Shown: piece by piece, positions 33,771-41,422 of the stretch | Position numbering within the stretch: the stretch's first letter is position 1 | Layout of the letters: each line of letters begins with the position of its first letter | From: Paenibacillus sp. JNUCC-31 | GTDB taxonomy: Bacteria > Bacillota > Bacilli > Paenibacillales > Paenibacillaceae | NCBI RefSeq assembly: GCF_014844075.1 | Contig: NZ_CP062165.1 | Coordinates: 124,001-188,000, forward strand | DNA length: 64,000 nt | Direction of reading: 5' to 3' | Notes under the pieces: model-generated | Databases searched by the model: none | What the model was told of the DNA's origin: nothing | What the model saw: the letters and a program-made list of their open reading frames with translations, nothing else | Made by a program: the position numbers and the translations under genes

Positions 33771-34712
33771 ATGATTCGTACCATTGTAGTTGATCCGCTT
33801 GCCCCGTCACATTTGGCGTTCAAGGAAGTTGCCGCCCCGGAGGCCAAACCTTGGGAAGCGATCGTGCAAGTGAAGACCATTTCTCTCAATCGCGGTGAAT
33901 TGAGAGACGCTAAGGATCAGGAAGCATTAAGTCGCCCCGGATGGGATTTCGCCGGAATTGTCATTGAGCCGGCCAAGAGCGGCGAAGGTCCACAAAAAGG
34001 GGCCAGGGTTGTTGGTTTGCTCCCGATGGGAGCCTGGAGCGAACAAGTTGCCGCCCCCTTGACGATGCTGGCCGAAATCCCAGAAAAGCTAACTTTTACG
34101 GAGGCGGCGACCCTACCCGTAGCAGGGCTCACGGCGCTTTATGCACTCCGCAAAGGCGGCATGCTGCTTGGCAAACGTATTTTCATTACAGGCTCTACCG
34201 GCGGGGTTGGGCTATTCGCCCATCAGCTTGCGGCCCAATCGGGCGCATACGTCGTAGGTACGGCAAGCACGGAAGAGAAGGCCGATCTCGTTCGGGAGGC
34301 TGGATCCGACGAAGTGATCATTGGATATTCCGCAATTTCATCAGCCCGAAAATTCGGGCCGTACGATCTGATCATCGATTCAGTAGGCGGCAATACACTA
34401 GCGGTGTTGCTACCGCAGCTAGCGCGCCAAGGGGTTTGCGTTGCGGTAGGATTTTCCTCTTCAACTACCTCAACGATCGATATGATGAACCTGGTGACCA
34501 GCGGGGGAAGAACCCTGTACAGCTTCTTTCTAGGTGAGGAACTCACTCGTCAATCAGCCGCGGACGATCTGAGTTTGCTAGCTCGGCTGGTCACAGATAA
34601 GCGGCTAATCCCCAGGATCGAAGTAGAGGCTCCTTGGACCGAAATTAACACCGTTGCCCGAAATATGATGGAACGTAAATTCTCCGGCAAAGCCGTGCTT
34701 CACATAGGCTGA
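33771..34712 (+). CDS. Zinc-independent MDR oxidoreductase (quinone reductase-like)
   Basis: A 313-residue MDR enzyme: VQVKTISLNRGELRDAKDQE and PGWDFAGIVIEPAKSGEGP in the GroES-like half, RIFITGSTGGVGLFAHQLAAQ for NADPH binding, and LIIDSVGGNTLAVLLPQLAR. No zinc ligands. It probably reduces quinones or enones. Start at ATG 33771 behind GGAGGAG; the frame from 33738 is not preceded by a site. It is divergent from the MmyB-like regulator, and followed by a terminator. This is one of several redox-enzyme/regulator modules in 20-35 kb. Confidence 0.9.
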   Translation: MIRTIVVDPLAPSHLAFKEVAAPEAKPWEAIVQVKTISLNRGELRDAKDQEALSRPGWDFAGIVIEPAKSGEGPQKGARVVGLLPMGAWSEQVAAPLTMLAEIPEKLTFTEAATLPVAGLTALYALRKGGMLLGKRIFITGSTGGVGLFAHQLAAQSGAYVVGTASTEEKADLVREAGSDEVIIGYSAISSARKFGPYDLIIDSVGGNTLAVLLPQLARQGVCVAVGFSSSTTSTIDMMNLVTSGGRTLYSFFLGEELTRQSAADDLSLLARLVTDKRLIPRIEVEAPWTEINTVARNMMERKFSGKAVLHIG

Positions 34713-34781
34713 TTGTACTGCACATTCAATCATGACGATTGCTTACTATTTGCTATCTATATACAAGTCTATAAACGAGAA

Positions 34782-34812
34782 AATACCTGCCCCTCTACCG
34801 GGCAGGTATTAA
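34782..34812. terminator. Hairpin between convergent genes
   Basis: AATACCTGCCC (34782-34792) and GGGCAGGTATT (34800-34810) are perfect 11-bp arms with a 7-nt loop. It lies between the convergent MDR and lipoprotein genes, and T-runs are weak on both sides. Confidence 0.6.
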
Positions 34813-34855
34813 AGGTGAATCGTATGAATGGCTTACCCACATCGATCACTAAATA

Positions 34856-35572
34856 TTAGTCCAGAAGGCTGTAAATCTGAATGCTCTCCACCTTGGCATC
34901 CTTGATATGAAACGACATCACATCCACATAATTGGATGGTTCGTAACGGAAGTCATCCTCCTCATCAGGGGCTCCATTACCAAGCAGTTTCCCCTCAGGG
35001 TAGGCATTTTTGAGTGTATCCAGACTATCTCCTGCTTTAATGTTTCGTACTGTCGCGTACTTAGGATCTGTAATTTCGATATGAAAAATGGAGTCTTGTT
35101 TCCCCTTCGGTATACTGATTGTTTTAATCTCCAGACCAGGATACGTATAAACCTTTTCTGTAAAACCGATTAACGTATCCATGTTTGTTCCATCGTCGGC
35201 ACTGTACGTATGCGATTTCAGGTTCTCCGGTTTGCCCAGCATCTGTTCCATCTGATCTTCATTCGCTGTATCCGAAATCGCAATAGTGTGCTCATTATAG
35301 ACAAAAGCAAGCTCCTTCAGCACCACATTGCCTTCCTTCTCCATCGAACCTTCTTTAATAGCTTCAGTACCCTTTTCTTCAGAATTTTCGGAAGAAGGCG
35401 CATTAGCATTTGTTGCACCTTCGCCTTTGGACTGTTCGTTCGACGTGTTTTTTTCAGCCGAGTTCTGCGTCGCTTCTGGCGACTTGGCATCATTGGACTG
35501 ACAGGCGGTAAGTGCCATCGTTAGTGAGATACTCAGCAGGATACCAGCTGTAGCTTTATTTATCAATTTCAT
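34856..35572 (-). CDS. Lipoprotein of unknown function next to a two-component system
   Basis: About 238 residues: signal peptide KATAGILLSISLTMALTAC with lipobox LTAC, then a low-complexity Ser/Asn/Glu linker to about residue 80. The folded part (LKELAFVYNEHTIAISDTAN through VESIQIYSLLD) looks like a small duplicated beta-alpha domain (IAISDTANEDQMEQMLGKPE, NIKAGDSLDTLKNAYPEG). Start at ATG 35572, 6 nt behind GGAGGG. It follows the histidine kinase gene by 128 nt in the same direction and may be co-transcribed; it could be an envelope component sensed or made in response to the kinase. Family not recognised. Confidence 0.78.
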   Translation of the reverse strand: MKLINKATAGILLSISLTMALTACQSNDAKSPEATQNSAEKNTSNEQSKGEGATNANAPSSENSEEKGTEAIKEGSMEKEGNVVLKELAFVYNEHTIAISDTANEDQMEQMLGKPENLKSHTYSADDGTNMDTLIGFTEKVYTYPGLEIKTISIPKGKQDSIFHIEITDPKYATVRNIKAGDSLDTLKNAYPEGKLLGNGAPDEEDDFRYEPSNYVDVMSFHIKDAKVESIQIYSLLD

Positions 35573-35700
35573 CATGATCCCTCCATAAATGTGTGATTTG
35601 TTCTTATGAAGTGATTATAAATAAAACATTTGTTAGTCTCATAACAGAAATGTACCAATCTTGTAACGTTACCTATTTAGGCTTGGGATTGGATGCAGGT

Positions 35701-37128
35701 CTACACACGAGGCAGAACAATCGTAACGGTCGTCCCTTTTCCCAGTTGACTTTCGATGTCGATATATCCATTAAACCGCTCTACAATCTCTTTGCAAATG
35801 GAAAGTCCAAGACCTGAACCATTTGCTGTACTTGCATTTTTCGCCCGGTAAAAGCGTTCCTGCACTCGCTCCAGCTCATCGCCGGCGATGCCAATGCCTT
35901 GATCACGTATCCGTATAACGACCTCGCTTGGCGTATGTTCCAACTTCAGTTCGATCAGCGATGGACTGTCTGAATATTTGATGGCATTGTCCACAAGATT
36001 GGCGATCGCATGGGACATCAGCATTGGATTCACGTTGGCGTGCACTCTTGTCGTACCCTCATCATCCGCTTCTTCCTCCGCCTGACTAACTCTGATCTCT
36101 ATCCCTTTATCTTTAGCCTTGGCTCCCATATTCATTGCAACTTGCTGAATCAGTTCGTTCATTTCCGTCTTCTCGACTTCCAAATCGTTAGAACCAGCCT
36201 TATCGAATCGGGATAGCAACAACAGTTCATTAATCAAGCGCGTCAGCCGATCCGATTCCTGCAGCAGATGAGCATAGATTTTTTGCAGCTCCTTGTTCTC
36301 GTTCTCCCCTTCAACCAAGTATTGAGAGAAACCCCGAATAGCTGCCAAGGGTGTTTTTAACTCATGAGATACGTTGGAGACAAATTGTTTCTGGTATTGA
36401 ATGTAATCATGAAGCTGCCGTCCCATGGAATCCAGCCCATCTGCCAGCATGCCCAGCTCATCCTTCCGGTTTAGATGAACTCTTTGAAACTCCTGTCTAG
36501 AGAAACTTTGGGCAGCGCCAAGCAACAGCTTAATCGGCTTGGTTGTGTTGCGGGCAATCCACAGACTGGATAACGTAATCAGTACAATAAATCCGCCTGC
36601 ACCCGCAAACAGGATATAACGGATTTGATCCATAATCGCATAAAAGTACGAAATGTCGTCCACGAACTCATATACATAAGCGGTTTCGTAAAATTGATTC
36701 TGAATGGGAGTCGCAAAATAAAGCAGATGATCTTCCGTTACGGTGTAGGCATAACTGCCGCTCAGTGCTTTCTCAATATTTTTGTCAAAAATAAGCGGTT
36801 TGCCATCATTAATGATGATGCCATCCACAGCCAAGCCCAGCAACTGCTTGGAGCTATCATAGATACGTACTTCCTTACCCGAAGCTTTCAGCTTCTCCAG
36901 AGCAAGTCTGACGATTTCCTTGGTCTGCGGCTCTCCTGACGATGACCTATGCTGTGCTAATACCTCTCGGAAGGACAGTTCGGACAGATCCGCCTTCTCC
37001 ATCATCTGTTTTTCAATGGTTATGAAGCTGTAGTAATCGATGGCTTTATTCACCGCAAAAATGATAATGCCAAAGGACAGCACGGAGAAAAATAAATAAT
37101 TCAGCAGTAACCTGGTTGCATACTTCAG
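35701..37128 (-). CDS. Sensor histidine kinase (OmpR-partner type), probable CTG start
   Basis: Membrane kinase of about 475 residues: helix 1 LLLNYLFFSVLSFGIIIFAV, extracellular sensor of about 140 residues, helix 2 ILFAGAGGFIVLITLSSLWI, HAMP, then FVSNVSHELKTPLAAIRG (His), ANLVDNAIKYS (N box), DQGIGI (G1) and GSGLGLSI (G2). The first ATG/GTG/TTG in frame (GTG 37083) lies in the middle of helix 1. A CTG at 37126-37128 overlaps the response-regulator stop as CTGA and lies 9 nt behind GGAGG, like the usual ATGA coupling. I take CTG 37128 as the likely start. Pairs with the response regulator directly upstream. Confidence 0.85.
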   Translation of the reverse strand: MKYATRLLLNYLFFSVLSFGIIIFAVNKAIDYYSFITIEKQMMEKADLSELSFREVLAQHRSSSGEPQTKEIVRLALEKLKASGKEVRIYDSSKQLLGLAVDGIIINDGKPLIFDKNIEKALSGSYAYTVTEDHLLYFATPIQNQFYETAYVYEFVDDISYFYAIMDQIRYILFAGAGGFIVLITLSSLWIARNTTKPIKLLLGAAQSFSRQEFQRVHLNRKDELGMLADGLDSMGRQLHDYIQYQKQFVSNVSHELKTPLAAIRGFSQYLVEGENENKELQKIYAHLLQESDRLTRLINELLLLSRFDKAGSNDLEVEKTEMNELIQQVAMNMGAKAKDKGIEIRVSQAEEEADDEGTTRVHANVNPMLMSHAIANLVDNAIKYSDSPSLIELKLEHTPSEVVIRIRDQGIGIAGDELERVQERFYRAKNASTANGSGLGLSICKEIVERFNGYIDIESQLGKGTTVTIVLPRV

Positions 37129-37832
37129 GCCTCGCCACCTCCAAGTTGATAGCCAAATCCATAGATCGTCCTGACATACTTCGGTTCGTCCGCGTTATCC
37201 TCCAGCTTTTTTCGTAAACGCATGATGGTCATATCCACACTGCGACTGTCCCCCATAAAATCATATCCCCATCCGATCTGCAGCAGCTCATCCCGGGTAA
37301 AGATTTTGTCTGGCCTTTTGAGTAACGTTTCCAGAATTTTAAACTCTTTGGCCGTTAAAGACACAGGTACACCGTTTTTCAGCACCCTTCGGCTTTCCAG
37401 ATCAAATGTCAGCTCTTCATGAATGATGCGTGTAGATTTCACTTCCGTTCCTTCACTTGAGTCCTCTTTGCTCTCGTTTCTTCTAAGAATCACCTTGATC
37501 CGAGCGAGCAGTTCACGATTGTCAAAGGGTTTGGTCATGTAATCTTCTGCCCCTAGCTCTAGTCCGAGCACCTTGTCGATTACCTCATTTTTGGCAGATA
37601 GCATGATCACAGGAACGGCACGTTTACCGGTGATTTCCTTGCACAGGTCATATCCGGAGCAGTCAGGCAGCATCAAGTCAAGCACCACCAGGTCCGGCCC
37701 AAAAGCATCCAGCAGCTGCAGGGCTATTTTACCGTTTTCAGCCGTTTGAACGACGTAGTTTTCTCTTCTCAGTACGAGCTCAATTAAATCTCTGATTGCG
37801 ACTTCATCGTCAATGACAAGTATTTTCTTCAA
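37125..37832 (-). CDS. OmpR/PhoB-family response regulator
   Basis: A 235-residue regulator. Receiver domain: acidic pair Asp8/Asp9 (VIDDE), phosphorylated Asp52 (VVLDLMLPD), Lys101 (MTKPFDN). The linker is followed by a winged-helix DNA-binding domain (VSLTAKEFKILETLLKRPDK, SVDMTIMRLRKKLEDN, TIYGFGYQL). It activates or represses its regulon after phosphorylation by the kinase it overlaps. Position in the family suggests a cell-envelope stress system, but the signal is unknown. Confidence 0.94.
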   Translation of the reverse strand: MKKILVIDDEVAIRDLIELVLRRENYVVQTAENGKIALQLLDAFGPDLVVLDLMLPDCSGYDLCKEITGKRAVPVIMLSAKNEVIDKVLGLELGAEDYMTKPFDNRELLARIKVILRRNESKEDSSEGTEVKSTRIIHEELTFDLESRRVLKNGVPVSLTAKEFKILETLLKRPDKIFTRDELLQIGWGYDFMGDSRSVDMTIMRLRKKLEDNADEPKYVRTIYGFGYQLGGGEA

Positions 37833-37880
37833 TGTGCACCCCTTTTAGCCTTGTTTCCCAGCTTGAATCAAAATTTACCC

Positions 37881-38000
37881 TCATCTTAGCACAGACACTT
37901 TAGATTTCTCCACCAACTGGAAGATGAGGTACACTCCACTGAGCCCAACATAACTTGTAATAAAACCGAAGAAGATTGGTTTTGGCTTTTTTCCACGCAT
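37881..38000 (-). CDS. Possible 39-aa single-helix membrane peptide or gene remnant
   Basis: A short frame starting MRGKKPKPIFFGFITSYVGL and continuing SGVYLIFQLVEKSKVSV: basic N-terminus then one good transmembrane helix. The ribosome binding site is weak (CTGGG) and a stop codon lies just upstream in frame. It could be a small membrane protein or the end of a lost gene. It is the only coding candidate in the 37833-38181 gap. Confidence 0.25.
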   Translation of the reverse strand: MRGKKPKPIFFGFITSYVGLSGVYLIFQLVEKSKVSVLR

Positions 38001-38181
38001 CCCAGTTCAGAACACAATCATTACTTCCCGTATGTTGCAGTACAGACAATTGAGCCAAAAGACACATCCACCATCCTCTTCATTTCTTTCTACTCAGATC
38101 TTCATCTAATCGAAATGCGAAAACTGTCCTGCATAATGCTACTTAATGAGGTTTTAATTACGTCGCTTTTCATTTAGATAC

Positions 38182-38303
38182 TCATCTAATCGGTAATCGG
38201 TACAAGTTCTTGTCCTTGGCTTGAGACACGAACTTGTACCGATAAAACAAAAAAGCTGCTAAAAAAGCAGCTTTAATGGGAATATGTTCTTGTCCCTCAA
38301 CAT
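38182..38303. repeat. Dispersed repeat, family A most complete copy
   Basis: Order of parts: ATCTAATCGGTAATC, hairpin GGTACAAGTTC...GAACTTGTACC (38199-38240, with inner TTGTCC/GACACG pairing), AAAACAAAAAAGCTGC with a second hairpin AAGCTGCT...AGCAGCTT, AATGGGAATATGTTC, TTGTCCCTCAACATTC. Read on the minus strand it is a hairpin plus T-run directly after the VanZ-like gene (27 nt), so a terminator role is likely. Confidence 0.8.
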
Positions 38304-38329
38304 TCCGCTCAGAATGGAAGATCAAGCAC

Positions 38330-39268
38330 TCAGCTCCAAAAATATTGCATCCTCCGATACCCGACCTCCCATACTTTTTCGTTCCCTTCAATAGTAATCT
38401 TCAGTTCGCTCCCCGGCTCAAGAGGAATCTTGAATATCAACGGGAATAGTTCAGGATCACTCCGCTGATCTTCCCCAGAGCCGGTCATTATCTCGCTTCC
38501 ATCGAGGGTAACACGGATACTTCCGGAATAATCTGTTGGTTCAGGGATTCCGTAATAAAAAGAGAAAATCGTCTCCCCCTCAGACGTATATGTAAACGTT
38601 TTAGAATCTCCGCCTTCAGTGCCATACATATTATAGAGAGGCTTTACATTCTGGTCGCCTATTTTGATGCTTTCCGGCTTGTCTCCAGGTGATGAACTCC
38701 CCGAACTGTCCATCCATTCGTTGATCGCCACAAACGGGCCTTCTACTTTAGTTGCTGCTTTATCTATCACCCCGCATAATCCCCATACGACTAATAAAAG
38801 AACCATACCGGAAATAGCCGTTGTCGCCAGATTGCGCCAGAGGTTCCGGGAACGGAAACCAAGTTTGTATGCCCCAAAACCGACGGCTGCTCCTATCGTA
38901 TTCTGAATGGCATCGTTTATATCGAAACTGCCAAGTAAGGAAAGCGCCTGAATGGTTTCCAGCACAAGAATCGCTATAAAGAACAAGGACATGAACCGGG
39001 CAAAGGTGATCCGGTACAACCATGGAATCAATATACCAAAAGGGATAAAGGCGGCGATGTTACCAAAACCAACCAAAACCATTAGGCTGGGATGCAGGAG
39101 ATCAGATAGAGCCGGCAGCCTGAAAAAGTTTTCGGGCAAAACAAGAAAGGTGTACCCAGCCGTTGTCTCTGCAGCATCTCCTCTACCGAAAGCGAAGAAC
39201 ATAAAATAAAGAATAAACAATGTATAGAATATGGTTATGGTAAAAATGATCTTACGTTGTTTGGTCAT
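38330..39268 (-). CDS. VanZ-like membrane protein
   Basis: About 312 residues. The N-terminal half has five hydrophobic segments of VanZ type (IIFTITIFYTLFILYFMFFA, NIAAFIPFGILIPWLY, ARFMSLFFIAILVLETIQAL with the typical DINDAIQNTIGAAVGF). The last helix (ISGMVLLLVVWGLCGVIDKA) leads to an outside domain of about 130 residues (SIRVTLDGSEIMTGSGEDQR, IPLEPGSELKITIEGNE). VanZ itself gives low teicoplanin resistance; the wider family is of unclear function. Start at ATG 39268 with AAAGGAG 7 nt upstream. Confidence 0.83.
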   Translation of the reverse strand: MTKQRKIIFTITIFYTLFILYFMFFAFGRGDAAETTAGYTFLVLPENFFRLPALSDLLHPSLMVLVGFGNIAAFIPFGILIPWLYRITFARFMSLFFIAILVLETIQALSLLGSFDINDAIQNTIGAAVGFGAYKLGFRSRNLWRNLATTAISGMVLLLVVWGLCGVIDKAATKVEGPFVAINEWMDSSGSSSPGDKPESIKIGDQNVKPLYNMYGTEGGDSKTFTYTSEGETIFSFYYGIPEPTDYSGSIRVTLDGSEIMTGSGEDQRSDPELFPLIFKIPLEPGSELKITIEGNEKVWEVGYRRMQYFWS

Positions 39269-39428
39269 GGTTAACTCCTTTGCCGGATGCATGTTATTAA
39301 CTGGGCTTATTGCCCCATTTATTTTACCACATAGTATAATAAAAACGCTCATTAGTTTCATGAAACCCGCCGATCCTTCACCATCTTCGGATACCTGTCG
39401 TAGCTTAATAGAGGCGGATTTTGTCTAC

Positions 39429-39530
39429 AAACCTGCTCGCGTTAGCCTAATGAAACAGATAAATATTCTAATCGACATTGGTACCACGTTCCTAACCTTT
39501 TCAATGGAACTACGTTCTTGCATTAAGTCG
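39429..39530. repeat. Dispersed repeat: CCGTTAG-type motif plus degenerate family A
   Basis: AACCTGCTCGCGTTAGCCTA, ATGAAACAGATAAATATTC, TAATCGACATTGG, then GGTACCACGTTCC and GGAACTACGTTCTTGC, which still pair weakly. It lies 86 nt past the GNAT gene's stop. The remainder of 39269-39615 is without a gene. Confidence 0.55.
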
Positions 39531-39615
39531 TAAAATCAACCACCCTTCGCAGATTTGATTAACTTTACGTCAGCTAATCTCTACGGAAATTTCCTGCAGG
39601 TCCCATAAATGCGGT

Positions 39616-40179
39616 CTAACTCTTCCGGTAAGCAACCTTATGAAAAGCATTGATATAACGAAACAGTGCTTCACCATCATCAGGCACATGCGTGCTTCTA
39701 TCCATTGGCAGCATCATTGCCTGATACGGCTCTGGCACCATTCTATATTGATGGACATAGGAGGTCAGGATGAACCCGTTGCGTTGCCAGAACTGAATGC
39801 GTTCCTGATGAGCCTGCGTTATCCCGGACTCCGCCTCTATAATCATACCTTTGATCCCGTGTTTTCTTAAAGCCCAGGCTCTGAGCTGCTCCAGCATCCA
39901 AGTCCCTATGCCCAACCCGCGCAGCTTCTGTTCAACCGCGAGGTAATCGATGATCAGGATGCGGTCCGCAGCCTTCCCCTCCAGTCCAGTAACAGCCATC
40001 GCAACCACTTCTCCATGATGAACGCCCGTGTGTAAATAACCAATCCCCCGGTCCAGCATACTGCGCAGAATCGCTTTTGTCTTAGCGCCGCTTTGAAAAG
40101 CCTCATGATAGATCCGCTCCATCCGCGCCCACAATGCTTCATCCCACTCCTCTATAGTAGTAAACTCTAATTCCAGCAT
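39616..40179 (-). CDS. GNAT-family N-acetyltransferase
   Basis: A 187-residue protein with the GNAT acetyl-CoA loop in VEQKLRGLGIGTWMLEQLRA (residues about 84-103), preceded by the beta-strand ILIIDYLAV. The N-terminal region has an amphipathic EEWDEALWARMERIYHEAFQ typical of small-molecule or peptide acetyltransferases. FWQRNGFILTSYV matches the end of the domain. Substrate unknown. Start at ATG 40179. It stands alone between the pentapeptide-repeat gene and a degenerate repeat. Confidence 0.88.
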   Translation of the reverse strand: MLELEFTTIEEWDEALWARMERIYHEAFQSGAKTKAILRSMLDRGIGYLHTGVHHGEVVAMAVTGLEGKAADRILIIDYLAVEQKLRGLGIGTWMLEQLRAWALRKHGIKGMIIEAESGITQAHQERIQFWQRNGFILTSYVHQYRMVPEPYQAMMLPMDRSTHVPDDGEALFRYINAFHKVAYRKS

Positions 40180-40288
40180 CTCATTCGCCTCCAGATTTTT
40201 ATCATAACAAATCCCGCCTCTGCTAATAACACTGTTAAACGTTTGTAAAATGAAAAGAATAAATTTCCAACTAATTATTATATATATC

Positions 40289-40325
40289 CACGTTCTATAA
40301 AGACATGTTCTTGTCTCTCGACAAA
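40289..40325. repeat. Dispersed repeat, family A single motif
   Basis: CACGTTCTATAAAGACATG, TTCTTGTCTCTCGACA: one motif and its CTCGACA tail, 3 nt beyond the stop of the pentapeptide-repeat gene. Confidence 0.5.
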
Positions 40326-40328
40326 TTT

Positions 40329-41090
40329 CTAAGCATTGTTACATTCCAGACTACTGAAAAATCGCTCAACAAAAACATCACCATATATTTTCTTCATATG
40401 TACTGTGTTAAAAATATATTGTTCCATATGTTCAAGCTTGCGCAGACTGCGTACCAATATTTTACGTTCATCGTCAGATAGATTAGGGTCATTGTCAATC
40501 TTCGTCATAGCATTTTTCACACGTACGGATACCTGTTCAACATACAGCTGGTTTTTGGATTTTGGCGGAATACATTGCGTCAGGTCACAGTTCACAAAAC
40601 GAACACCTTCAAGGATGCAGTTTTCAAAATTGGCGATTAGCTTTTGTTTGCCATTTCCCTCAAACGTAATATCCACTAGCTTGCCGGTAAAGGAACAATT
40701 GACGATATTCGCCGCTTGTAAAATCGGGTCATTGAATCTACATTTAACAAAAGTACAGTCGATAAACGTAGCATTCTCCAACGTCATCCCTCTCATATCG
40801 CAGGAGGAAAATTCGCAACTGGTGAAAACAGCTTCGCCTCTAGCAATGCCAACAGAGCGCAAGTCGGAACGAATAAATGTACAATGATCAATCGTACTAT
40901 CGGCAAAAAATCTCGCATTGGTAAGATCGCAGGTATCAAATACAAGTTGATGCAGATTACAGCTCCAAAATATAGGTGAACCAACATTCGAGTTTTTTAT
41001 GGTCGTTCCGCTTATCGTTACGTGCTCATACCTGACAATATCAGTAAATAATTCGTTGTCTATTGATATACCCGACTCGAGTTTTCTCAT
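40329..41090 (-). CDS. Pentapeptide-repeat protein
   Basis: About 253 residues. Residues 25-180 consist of pentapeptide repeats that build a right-handed quadrilateral helix: CNLHQLVFDTCDLTNARFFA, CTFIRSDLRSVG, CEFSSCDMRGMTLENATFID, CRFNDPILQAANIVNCSF. The last 75 residues are helical (VKNAMTKIDNDPNLSDDERK). Some relatives protect DNA gyrase from quinolones by mimicking DNA; most have no known role, and this one lacks clear quinolone-resistance features. Start at ATG 41090 behind AAAGGGTG. Divergent from the BCCT transporter. Confidence 0.88.
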   Translation of the reverse strand: MRKLESGISIDNELFTDIVRYEHVTISGTTIKNSNVGSPIFWSCNLHQLVFDTCDLTNARFFADSTIDHCTFIRSDLRSVGIARGEAVFTSCEFSSCDMRGMTLENATFIDCTFVKCRFNDPILQAANIVNCSFTGKLVDITFEGNGKQKLIANFENCILEGVRFVNCDLTQCIPPKSKNQLYVEQVSVRVKNAMTKIDNDPNLSDDERKILVRSLRKLEHMEQYIFNTVHMKKIYGDVFVERFFSSLECNNA

Positions 41091-41287
41091 CCTATTCACC
41101 CTTTCATTTCTTTCTTCAGAATCTCTTACCATTAAGAATACCTTATACTTTCACTTGTCGCTCCTAAAAGTGATGATTCTCTCTTAGATTTTTCAAGTTA
41201 TATCTATATAACTAAAACCCGATATTCTCAATCGACCATCTCAGTTTAACAAGCGATTATAGATAATATATTATTCTGGCAGGATCA

Positions 41288-41330
41288 AAACAAACCGACG
41301 GGTGTTTCAATACTAGGCGGTTTGTTTTAT
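41288..41330 (+). terminator. Terminator-like hairpin in the leader of the BCCT gene
   Basis: AAACAAACCG (41288-41297) and CGGTTTGTTT (41318-41327) are perfect 10-bp arms followed by TTATTTTAT. It lies 95 nt before the BCCT start, between divergent genes, where no upstream plus-strand gene needs a terminator. It may be an attenuator in the transporter's leader. The remaining 41091-41287 shows only AT-rich promoter-like sequence. Confidence 0.5.
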
Positions 41331-41422
41331 TTTATCAACAGTTGGCTTTCCGAAATATTACATGCTGGACTAGTACATACTAAGGAAAAGTTGGATGAAG
41401 CTTACATATCGGAGGTCTCTTC

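Noticed and set aside
23117..40325. GTTCTTGTCC repeats as a CRISPR array
   Set aside because: Spacing is irregular, copies are scattered over 17 kb, orientation alternates and there are no cas genes.
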